From contig OX352761.1 of assembly GCA_947095585.1 (NCBI GenBank), positions 132,524,277 to 132,588,276 of the forward strand: a stretch of DNA of 64,000 bases. Reading direction: 5' to 3'. The notes under the pieces were generated by a model. The model saw only the letters and a program-made list of their open reading frames with translations. It made no database searches and was not told the origin of the DNA. Shown here in pieces: positions 37,901-49,900 of the stretch (position 1 is the stretch's first letter; every line of letters begins with the position of its first letter). Both the position numbers and the translations under genes were made by a program. Origin of the DNA: Nephrocerus scutellatus. Its lineage: Eukaryota > Arthropoda > Insecta > Diptera > Pipunculidae.

Positions 37901-40900
37901 AAAAAATATAGCAACCAAACAGAAAGTTGTATTTTATTGCAAATAAATCGTGTTATATGCTTGTTGCTGAAAAAGATATTGCCTGTTTTGTATGTTTTTT
38001 CCATTAACAACAAATTACCGGCTATTACTAAAAAACTAATTAGGGAAAATAACCAAGGTTTCCTAAGGACCAGACAAAAAAAAAAAAACAATTCGATCAT
38101 GGTTAGCAAATTTTTCCCCATTTTAAATTCATTGAAAAGCAGTTGCGCATAAACGATATAACAAGTTATTTTTTGAAAGAGATAAATAGCAGGCCTCTCA
38201 CAATGTCATAATCAGAGCCCTGTTTCTTGTGTGTTGGCCATTTTTCAGTCGTCAATGCGGAAATGTTAATTAAGCTGCTATCAGCTGAAAAAAAATTAAT
38301 CAGAAGTACATTATCAATGCATTTTTTGACCTTTTTACATTGTTGTGACTATTGTGTCTGCACTCGCACCTACTGGGAAATTTAATATAAAATCTATCTT
38401 ACTGCTCTATTCTCATTTTCAGTGAATTGCAAATGAGAAAAAGATGTGTCATACGGGCTTTACAGACAAACATAAAACGTGCTTTTTTATATCGGAGAAA
38501 CCGGAGAAAAAAGGCAAAATCCATATACGATAAATCCGATACTTTTTTTCTCTGATCAGATCTGTCAGATGAAAAATATTATTTGCTGGGGTTTTTTTTA
38601 GTATCAGAGAAAAATTTATTACTCACTTGAATGCTCCATAGTAGTCGATATGTCTAATGTTTATATTAACAAACACCTGCAGCTTTCAAAACATATTCTG
38701 TATATTTTTTCATATTTATATTTTATCCGAGAAATATCGGAGTGAAAAAAAGAACGACTCGGAGAATGGAAAAAACGCATATCTGAATTTTGACAGCTAA
38801 ACTTTTTTTTCGATTACTCTGATACAAAAAAGGACGCTTACATTAATACATACTTTTGTAAATAACTCGACTCCAGCATCACCTACCAGAAGCCATATTA
38901 TAATTTCCGCCGCGAGACATAATTATCGTAAAAGAACGATTTCATATAGCGTACTATCACAAAACGGTATCGTACGTAAAAATACTATTTTGAGTATCGA
39001 AGAAAATAAAATTAAATGCTACTTTAGAGATAAATTTCTTTCAAAAATGTAAATCCTTGTGCGCGCTTATGAAATTTCCATTGGGGCTCTATGGCAACAT
39101 TGAACTAAGCCAATCCGACATTTGTTGACGTTGGCTAGTCAGCTGTTATAACCCGTAAAAGGAGAGCGACAAACAAATAGCGTATGTGTTATTGCCATTG
39201 ATTGTGATTTTCAAAAGGTTTATTTAAATTCAATGTAAGGCTGTTTCCGAAACTAAGACTTATTTCAGACTTATTTGCTACCATCATAAATAAGTCAGTA
39301 AAATTGTCCGAATCGATTCCATTTACTTACTTTAACAACAAAATCAAAATAAAAATTGTGTTTGTCACACATCTTTGTAATTTTGAAAACCAAATAAGAG
39401 ATTTTTTTCAAGCGAGAGATATAAGACAAGTCCTAACGATGAGACCTATTTGAGTAACTTAAGGAAACAGCCAGTCATATTAACTGAGTAATTGCGATAA
39501 TTTTTTTAATTTGCGTTTAAAAAAAAGTCATCAAAATAAAAAAAAAATTGAATTTTGGTGCAATATACGCTACGCTCAAGCGGTATTTTAATATAAATTA
39601 AAAATACGATAATTTTTGCTTAAAAACGATAAAATTTCGCCCCTGGTACGATAACCATATCGTTGGGGTTGCTAACACTATGATGATCGACACTTGTTTA
39701 GCCAAGTCAGTGGTCACTCTGACAATTCACCATACGTAATGTAAGTTGAAGCGGGTCGAAAAGAAATAGCTTACGACTCGCGGCAGAACTCAAACCAACA
39801 AAAAAAAGATGGCCATTTTTGCAATTGAGTATTGACATTTCTTAATTGTGTAGACGATCGACAGCTGTTTGTGAAGTCAGTCGAATATTAAATTAGTGCG
39901 GTTGCTTATGATATCAATTATCTAATAATAAGATATTAAATAATAAGATATTAATTATTAAGATATTAAATAGTTTTTTCGATGGAGGAATTCATGATAG
40001 GTAAGTTGAAGCGGTTTTTTATGCAGGATTCTGTGTCGGTGTTAATGATAAAATTATTATGATAAAGAAATGTCGAATTTAGTGCGAAAACTAAAATATT
40101 TTTTCATGCAAATTCTATCGATGAGAAAATATTTTTTTTAAAACGTTTTTATTATGTCTCTTTTATTTATATCTGTTTGTGAGGTGGGAATTTTGTAATT
40201 GATTTTCCCATTGAGCTAGAAACTTTTAAAGAAGTCGCAAAAAAAAGAAACTTAATTCAACGCGGGGTCAAAGCAAAATATTAGTTTTAAATTTTTTAAA
40301 AGCTGCATTTTATTTACCGAGCGAGTTCGGAATTCGAATGTCAAAACCAGCCAAACAGCAGGTTTTCACAATTCCAAAGAAGGAATTCGACAGTGCAATT
40401 GTTGTTGTTCCTCGGCAAATAAAATACGGCTAATTAAAAAGGTTTTTTTTTTATTAGCTAACATGTTTCATTATCACATTCACAGAATTCTACCATACAC
40501 TCGTACTTTTTATATATCCATTAAAGGGATTTGTTTAAAAATAACTATAAAATAAAGGAAATCGGTTAAACTGTGAAATAGCTCCTACCTCAAAAAAATA
40601 ATTTGACGATTATAACCTAAAAACACAATAGATAAAATTATTGTTATTAAATTCTCTACATTAACTTCGCTAGAGCGAGCCCGCGGCTGCAGGGTCGGGG
40701 GGCTCCCTACAAATTTTTTTCCCTGCATCGGATGATTTCATACTATAATGACTGTGTTCTGTGTGCATTGTGCGCTGTGTGCTGTGGGCAGCGCTGCTTG
40801 CTTTACGATGGGTTGTTTTGTTGTTGGTTGCAGTGCTTTCGGTTTTTTTATATTTCAGCATTTATAGTGGAATTCATTATACTTTTGGTTATTAGAAAAT

Positions 40901-43900
40901 TGAAAATTTTTATGGGTTTCTTATTTTTATTCTTTATTATTTATTAAACATCATTTGAAATTATACTTTTATCACGTCGATACTTTTATCACGTCAAATT
41001 TAGAAGGATAGTGAGTAAAATGAACGTTATTTTAGTAAGTAAGTTAAATTAGTGGAACAGCTTTTCCATACACTTTAATAGCTTAAAAGACCACCATTAC
41101 GCGACGGAGCGGAATTTTTTTTATACATATATTATTTTAGATTTAGAGCGATCCCAAATATAAGACTACGTTTTTAGAACAATGCGTAAAAGTTTTTATT
41201 TTTTAGAAAAGACTTTACGATTGGAGACAGAACAGTATCTGGTGGTTTTTCTTATTTATTTTCAATGCTTCCACTGATTGACACGTTGCACAACGACCAT
41301 CTTTTACCTCGTATTTTATTTTCTTGGCTAGTCCAAGAACCCTCGTCACGACATGGATAATCACGCTTACCTTTCTTTCTTGGATGTTCCATTGTCGTAC
41401 TTATCACGTTTGATGAGTCACTAATATGTAAATAAAAAAATAATAATATATGAAAATATAAATAGAAGATAAACTTTAGAAATAATAAATGTTTTAAGGT
41501 AACTCATTATCGGTAACTTCCATTTCTATTTCTACTAATGCTGGTATTGATCCTTCAGCTTTATTTTCAGGCATCTGCTCTTTCGACTTAGACGTTGATG
41601 ATTTATCCCACTTTGTCAACCACCTATTTCGCAATGTCAAATTAATGACTAATTTACATAAAAATTAAAACAAAACAGAACTGAAAAATAAAAACTGTGA
41701 AAACTGACAAACGGAAAACTGGCAGTTAACTTGGCACAAAAATAAATACTCATCGTCAGAATTTTTTGAAGAGTTCGATCTGGATAGTAACATTCAGAGT
41801 TTTAAGTCAATCCTTTTTGAGCTCTTTTGGATTTGTATCTTATTTGAAGAAACCTACTAGAATAGATAAAGAATCAACTACTTGTATTGACCATGTCCTT
41901 GATATAATTCGGCCTAATTCTTTTATTACTGTTAAACAAAATTCCTTGATGCTAGATATTACAGACAATAACATGACAGAATTGATGCGGAAAGAAGGAA
42001 ATAAGTCTGTAAAAATCCGAGAGCAACATAGCACATAGAACTTTTCTTGACGTTAATAGTCTATGTGATAGCTTGGGAGCTGAATCATGGAATTCAGTTC
42101 TAGACAGTAGCGATCCATCTTCGGCCTATAGTGAATTCGGCTCTATTATTCGTAGCTATGTTAATCAAATAGTTACAGCTAAACGTACACAATTTAAGTT
42201 CATACAACCATAGGTGTCCACCGGTCTTTTCTTTGTAACCCCCAACACGATGTTATTTTGGCTATCTGACTGACGCTTGATGAATTTCATTTAGGGCTGC
42301 ATTATAGTCTGCCCGGTCCTGAGATAGCGGCTACTGATTTTTTTTTTACGATTTCGCCAATAGTGCGATGTTTCGCTTAATCTTATTTTGGTAATCATGT
42401 CTTTACGAAAATTTAGTTTTCTTCCCGACGGATAGAACTGAGGTTTTAAATGCTATTTGTGTTTTAAATGCTTTTCGTGTTTTAAAGGCAAAAGGTAGTG
42501 TAGGAGCTGATGGCATCAACTCACATTGAAGAAAATATCTCATACCGTTTTAGATTCTTTAGTTCATATATTTAATCTATGTTTTGAAAGAGGGGTGTTC
42601 CCTGATTAAATGAAAGAAGACACTATAATATCGATTTAGATTAAAAAAAAAACAACCCATAAAAATTAAAATTTTTCATATAAATTCTCTAGTCGCAGAA
42701 ATTGATATATGGGAGCCCCTCGATCCTGGGTCATTTTTTTTATTTTTTTTATTGTAGGAGAAAATAATCGAAAGAGACATTTGACATCAGATGTCAAATT
42801 TGAAAATACTCAGATAATTTTTTCTGAGCACTTAGAGCACGCTCATACTCTGAGAAAATAAGAAACACGAGCATTTTTCTTGAGAACTCTTTGACTGCTC
42901 TGAACTAATTTATGAAAACGCGAAATGACAGAATATTGTGAAAACTTGTTGTTCTATCTTAAGTTGATATCGACAACAAAACATGACATCAATAAAAATA
43001 CAATTCAGTAAATAAGTAAGTTGAATTAAGCATAAAACATTTATGTCTCGTTTCATTTGCTGGGTTCATTAGTGCGTGAGCTAAGATTTCTCTCTCTCTC
43101 TCCACCACCAAAACCAAGCAGCGCAGACGACTGCGCAGCACACACCGCACACTGTCATTAAAGTACGACAGTATCTGATGCCACTAAATGATATTTAAAA
43201 AAATATATAAGGGCTTTGCGGCCGAAACCGGGGCCCGATCAATTCCAAAGTTTTACAAAGAGTGTCCATCGGAGATACACATGCGTATACAATTTGAAGA
43301 AAATCGGGTACTCTTTTTGTAAAATTTGTATGGGTGCCCCCCGACCTCGGGGCCCGATCACTTCCAAATACAGAAAGTGTTGTCGATCGGAGTAAACACG
43401 CGTATAAAATTTGAAAAAAATCCGGCTTTAAGAAGTGTGTTAAAAATGTATCACAAGATTCTACCACCCAGCCAGCCCGCCAGCAACGGGCACGCGAAGT
43501 TAATATAGAGAATTTAAAAAAAAGTTTGTCCATCGGAGATCGGAGACGGGCCCCTCCACCCAAAAAATTGTACAAAAAGTTTTGTCCATCGAAATACACA
43601 TGTTTACCAACCCTCTAAAGAAGGAGTTCGTAAAGCCACAGTGGCACTCTTCTCCTGTAAAACAGCCATCGGTAACAAATGGGGTCTTCAACTTATTGGC
43701 TTTATATTTCGGTAATAAGACCTACATTTCTGTATGGTGTTATGGTCCGGTGGACTGCCTTAGACAAAGCAATAAATCGCGACAAACTAAGCAAAGTCCA
43801 AAGATTGGCTTGTCTGTGTATGAACGTAGTTCTTCGCGACACGCGCTGCACTAAACATACTGTTCAACCCAACACCACTCGACATCTTCAGCAGACAAGT

Positions 43901-46900
43901 TGCTGCTAGCGCGGCTATTAGCCTTAACGCAACCTCCCAGTGGATAAGAAATGAATTCGGACACTCCTTTATTCTGAATTCATTCAGGGCTCCACCAGGA
44001 GATATAGACTACACCATTCCGCAACTACATTTCAACAACCACTTCCAGAGCATCATCCCCTCCAGATCACTCTTGGTAGAAGGGGTTATTTCAAAAGATG
44101 AATCAATCAGTTTTTGTACTAACGGGTAAAAAATGATGACGAGTGCCAATACCATATAACTTATGATAAAGTGGTGAACATCATTGGTCTTGAATTGATG
44201 TAGCAGTTCCATTAGTTCCTGCGTCTTGAGCTCCTGCAAGACCAATAGCTCTTGTTGTTGTTGTTGTTGTTGTAGCAACTCCAGGCCTAAACCGAGACCA
44301 AGAGGAAACCCTCCAAACATTAAACTCTCATTCACTGTACAAACAAACCCATTCATTCTCGCTGAGTACTTAAATTAACTAAAGGCTAATGGCAAGCAAA
44401 GCGGATAGAAAATAAAAGTTCTAATACTAATTAGATAAACTAAAGGAGGTGTTAGTTATCAAGTTACGTTGGCAGGCCAAGAAAAGTGGCCGCGCCAACA
44501 GGGTGGGACCACAGGTCCGCAACGTCTAAATCCGTAGGGTGAATGGGGCAAAGGAATAGGTGGTTGGTAGTATGGGTGCCTTGGTTACAGTCGGGACAGA
44601 GATCAATGGTGCAATGCGAGCTTGATAGCTCTGAAGTATATGGCACCAACCCGACCGAAGTTGTGCCAGCTATTGTATACAGTCTCTGTACATTCTGATG
44701 TCTTGACGTATGCAGCGTAAAGTCATCTCACTGACAGTGATGTCGTGAACTGGGTGTCCGGGGTTGTGGCAGGCTAACAAGAACTGGTTTGACAACAGTT
44801 CATTGTGTTGCCTTACGGGAAGCATGGACGTTTCGCCATGAAGATGATCAGGGTTGGTAATGGAGTGGCACCCAGTTGCGATGCGAAGTGCTGTGTTTTG
44901 CCTGGACTGGGTATTATTCCATTGGGTGTCGCTTAAAAATGACGTCCAGATGGGGGCGGCGTAGTTAAAGATTGAGTGGCCAATAGATTTATACGTCGTC
45001 ATAAGGACTTCTTTATCCTTTCCCCATGCGATTCCGGTTAGGGCTCTAAGAACCCTATTACGACTGTTCACTTTACTGCAAATATTTTTTGCGTGCCTAC
45101 AGAAGGTAAGGAGGTTCTCGAATATGACTCCTAAAATTTTAGGGTTATTGACTGTAGGGATAGTTTCGTTGTTAATACGAATGTCGAGTGAAAGCTTGAC
45201 TTCTTTAGTCCAAGAGGTGAACAGCGTAGCAGATGATTTTTGGGGAGCGAGGTTGAGTTTCCTTTTCTTGAAAAATTCAGATAGCGTAGATTCATTTGTT
45301 TGGGGGAATCAATTGAATCCATACTGGGCTATTCGCCACTTCTCGAAGTTCGCAGTTTTGTTGCGTATGATTGTTGAACAGATAAATCTCACAGGAACAA
45401 AACTAAGCGCCTTTGTGATATATTGGCTGTGCCGCTATACATATATACGCTGTAAGCTGCTAGCTCAGATTCTGACAGCGGAGAGTAATAAACCAAACGA
45501 GATTTTACATTTGAAATCGAAAGCAGGCAAAAAAGTACTATTCCACTGAAAATATCATCTCTGACTGGGATGTAAGAGCTCTCTCTTTCTTCCTCCCTTT
45601 CTTTTTCTCTTTTATTTTTATTAGTAAATGTTACTTTATTTTGACGAGAATTTTTCAATTTACAAATTCAGAAAATTGTGCTCTGCCATTTATATTGGGA
45701 AAACCAGGAGGAGGAGGAGGGGGTGGTGTTGTTGGTTGTGGTGGTGGCAACCTATCTTCGAACGCAATTAACATGAATTCCGAAATTTTGGACTCGCCTG
45801 CTGCCTCCGAAGCGTGTGAGACTGCCGAACAAAAACCCGATTTAAATCGGGTTTCGCCATATGTCACTTCAACTATTTCCATTTCAAAAGGAATTGGCGT
45901 TTCTTCAAATAATTATGCAGCTGCAGTCACGTCCGTTGCGAACCCGAATGCATCAAGTACTCACATAACAACACCCTCTGAGGTATCCCAAAGTACTGCT
46001 ATAAGTGACAGACCAAAAGTTAAACCAGTTTCGAAAAAGGATAACAAGAATTTGCGTAAAGCGGCTTTTCCATCATTGCCTTTGCTTCAACAAAATCAAA
46101 TGGTCTCCATATATAATAACTTGGTGGGTAAACGAGTAAACTGGATCATACAGTCGATGTTTTGTACTTATTTATGTTATATATATGTATATTATTTTAG
46201 CCATTACTGTTGACACCTGAACCGAACAAAATCAATAGTATTCAAACACAGCAGACTCTAATGAATAGAGTAGTAATGGCAGCTCAACAGATGGATAACA
46301 ACAACAAGTGTCTCTCATCAATAACTCCGGCTTTGACATCATCAGCATTACAATCGGAAATTCAATCGCACTTGGTTCATCATGATGCTCATGCCTCGGG
46401 CCTAATCGCCGAAGGCAACGTTACATCTGTTATACAAGGTCAGAACAATGTTGTTGGGTCTCAAGCACTTCATGATGCTTTAGAAGCGGCCTGTTGTCAA
46501 ACTGCTTCAACAACTATTAAAGATTTAAGGTAAGATAGATGTTTAACCATTAAACGCTATAGAAAAAAATGCTGACTTTGTGTTCCATGTTTCAGAGGGT
46601 CTTCTGAGTCAATCAATTCTGTCGGTTCTTCCTCCGCAGCCATAATTGGTAGTAGTGGTGGTGACCAAGACGAATATCTAAAAAAATTTGAAATGAATAC
46701 GCAAATGAAAATGTTGCAATTGGTTGCTGCCCAAATTCCAAATCATCCAATCCAAAAGGCGATTCGTCGTTTCTTCGATGATCAACCAAAATCACCCACT
46801 GGATCACCGCCACCTGGTGAAATTGCTGAAGGGGGGGAGATGCCAGCAAATGTTGCTTTCGACGGTGGAGAAGCCAATTTTTCCGAATTTGAGAATATTA

Positions 46901-49900
46901 TCATTTCAAAAGGAAACCACTGCGAAGGTTCAAGTAACAACAATATCAACGTACAATCGAATACGGCAAACTCTTCGACAGTGACCACCGTTACTAATGC
47001 AATGCGTAGTTTAACGGTTGAAGAATACGATCATGACGAGGAGAATGAAGATGAGGACGACGATGATGACGACGATGAGGATGATGAAGACGACGATGAT
47101 GATGATGATGAGGAAGATGGCGATGATGATGACGACGACGACGATGAAGACGAAGACGACGAAGAGAACGATGATGAAGACGAGAACGAAGAAGAAGATG
47201 AGGGGGATGATGAGGACGAAATCGAATTAAATACACCGAATAAAAGTCGAAAATTGTCGCATCGCTTAGAAAATTTGATATTGTCAAATGTTTCTTTAAA
47301 ACCCGATGATATTACACAAGCCCTATGTGATTTTCGCCCAGATCTGAATGGCTCCGATCTGGTACATGTTTTTCCGCAAATTACAAATTTCAAATCTTCT
47401 GGAACACTAGGCAACCTTCAGCAACAATTTGCAACTCAGCCACCCAAGAACAATCAATGTACGATTGAGTTTTCGCTTGTATTATATCAACATTTTATCA
47501 ATATAGTTTTCTTTTTAGCTAATTTTGCGCAACACGATGAAAATTTTCGTTTGTATGATAATCCGGACGAGGATACTTTAGATGATTGTGAAATTTACCC
47601 TGCATTGGACGAGACTTTAGATCATTTTAATAATGAAGATGATGGTACTCGCGGGCAAATGTATGACATTGCCGTAGAAATGGATGAAATCTTTCAAGTT
47701 ATCCACAATGTCAACGATCCATCACTACAGGCAAGTGTGCAAAACTTTCTATTTGGTACAGATATTAGTACGCTGTTTGTAATTCGAGCTGGTGATTTTT
47801 GTTAACAAAAAACAAGCTAATAGTAAACACGTTTAGGATTTTTCGAGTTGTTTATGCTTTTTAGCTTAAGTTTGTAAGTAATAAGTATTAATAGGCACGT
47901 ACGTAGGTAGTGGTGGGCGCCGTGGCTCAGTGGATGGAGTGGAGGAGCATGGACTGCTGAGCAGGGGGTTCATGGTTCGAATCCCAGTAACACCAAAGTA
48001 TTTTTCACGGTGTCCCACCTCTCGCGAAAGTTTGACAAACGTCCGAGAGTAATAACTTGTCATTGAAAGCTTCTCAATTCGCCGTTCGGATCCGGCATTA
48101 AATTGTAGGTCCCTCCATTTGTGTGCAAAAATATGCAAGCTCAACACAAATGGTTGCGAGAAGTCAGGCCTTGGACCGCATGGTCTTTCGCGCCGATATT
48201 ATTATTAGGTAGGTAGTGAGGTGGTACTCGCCGTCCTGGCGAGCTGAAAGCGGAAAGAAGAGATTACTTAATTGTGGAGTTGTTTTTTCCTTTCCTTTTA
48301 GATTAATACACTTCTTTTAACAATATTCTAATTTTTCAATACCCTCGAATAATACGATTTCAAAATAGACACCTGTTTCAGTGATGACCTCCTCATCCGA
48401 ACGAAATCTTTTACCATAAGTCTATATAAATAATATGGCCAAGGAACTAATTCGTAGCGCAATTCATGTAAATTCATTGTGACAGCGGACTTATGTGCCG
48501 GTGCATTGTCTTGGTGAAAAAGCACTTTTTTCTTCGTAAAATGCGGACGCTTTAGCTTTAAATCTGCGTCAAATCGATTCAACAGCTTAGCACCTTGCTG
48601 GTTCCTTTGTCTCTGGATTGTTGTGATAGCTCCATGTTCGTCCACGGTTATGAAATGAACATCGTTAAGTTGCCACACGGTCGTGCTTGTTATCAAAAGA
48701 AAGCAAACGCAGCACCCAGAGGCAGCTAGCCGCCTCAGTCACAAATATTCCCCACGCGTTAAGAGAAATACCCACAGCCTCAACAATCTCGCGTACCTTC
48801 ACTCGTCGGTCGTCAATTACAATACTAGACATTTATCGACCATTTTTGGTGTGGTGACCTTCTTTTGAACGACTTGGACGCTCTCATCGTCAAAAATTCT
48901 CGTACGACCGGTTAAATTCAGCTGTTCAATATTTTATTGTTGATATCGAAGGTGCAGGAGTCCCCGTATACATCCAACAATTCGGTGTTAATCTCATTCT
49001 TCGTTTTATTTTTAAAAACAAGTTTCTTAACCTACACGTTGTTCAATCTTATTCATTTTTGTAAAAACAAAAATGTTCTTTGCTTTTATTGACTGTCATA
49101 CAAAAACCAAATGACGCTGCTGGAGGAAAAATGATAGACGCTTTGATACTGGTATTGCCATGGCTTGCCTAGGCTGATTACTTTACAGCAAGGCCTCGAA
49201 GAGCAATATATACATGCTTTCTTAACTTTTAACTTTCCATGAATTCACGAATCAAGGAGAAGGGTACTTTCTGTCCTGACAGCTTTCGTCCTGTCCAACT
49301 CAAGTGTTCTAAGGACAGTAATAACTTGAGTTTTTATAGTTCTTCAGTGTTTCTTACAAATAATAATACTACACTTTTTAATATGTAAAATGAGTGAGGT
49401 TTGGATAACGGATAACGAAGAAAAGACAAATTGGTACACGAAATATTCCCAAAATCGTAAAGCACACTAGGTAATCATTTTAAATTTCAAAAATTGTATT
49501 CATAGGAGCTAACAAGCAATTTGAATTGCGCCGAGTTGACTGATTTTGGCATCAATTCCATTTGTAAGACCCGCTGGAATGGTAACTGGGGACAGTCCCC
49601 AAAATGGACAAGTCAAGATCATTTAATCTCTGCTCATCAGCAAACCGTGCCTATTTCAACAGATGACCAACAAAACGAACATCAAAGACAAGCTAACCAA
49701 CTTTTGCTCGACTACCAGTTGCAACAACAATTGCAACAGCGTTTCGAAGCGGACGAATTACTTATTCGTGATCAACTTCAAGTAAGTAACGCTTATTTGG
49801 AAAATGTCAGCTTTTCTAAATAATTGTCGTTTTGAAAAAAAAAGCAGAATCAACAGCAACAAACTACTTTGTCGTTGATTCCAATTGGGCATGACAATGT

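Larger units (their letters stand above)
35706..45671 (+). other. mask: mask intron 7 (10 kb)
   Basis: Contents in order: (TA)n at about 35769-35793, a SINE fragment (35795-35962), an AAAAGACC-type minisatellite (35968-36600), a possible inverted-repeat element (36826-37416), an inverted repeat copy (38490-38810), a small inverted-repeat element (40307-40425), a Rep-A fragment (40647-40925), a LINE remnant (41766-42620), a full reverse Rep-A (42645-43525), and two convergent LINE fragments (43610-44060 plus, 44400-45400 minus). Short antisense frames at 41252-41392 and 41494-41650 are unidentified. I recognise nothing in 38810-40300. Confidence 0.85.
47731..49505 (+). other. mask: mask intron 11 (1.8 kb, probable GC-AG)
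   Basis: Holds the full-length SINE (47913-48208) and a reverse mariner remnant (48325-49140). The rest (49140-49505) shows nothing recognisable. Acceptor ATTCATAG. Confidence 0.7.

Noticed and set aside
44009..44356. 115-codon minus-strand frame with a Q run and a hydrophobic segment
   Set aside because: The Q run is a (TTG)n microsatellite between two LINE fragments; no family similarity seen.
46128..46133. GTAAAC as the exon 8 donor
   Set aside because: Gives phase 1 and breaks the frame with exon 9, whereas GTGGGT at 46124 keeps it.
46994..47414. Minus-strand frames with long His/Arg and Ser runs
   Set aside because: Direct shadows of the GAY/GAR repeat encoding the Mask acidic tract.
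47735..47740. GTGTGC as the exon 11 donor
   Set aside because: Gives phase 1, which brings exon 12 to a stop within about a dozen codons.
47974..47984. B-box GGTTCGAATCC as evidence of a tRNA gene
   Set aside because: The A and B boxes sit in a dispersed element with a shared tail and a target duplication, and no clover-leaf closes; it is a SINE.
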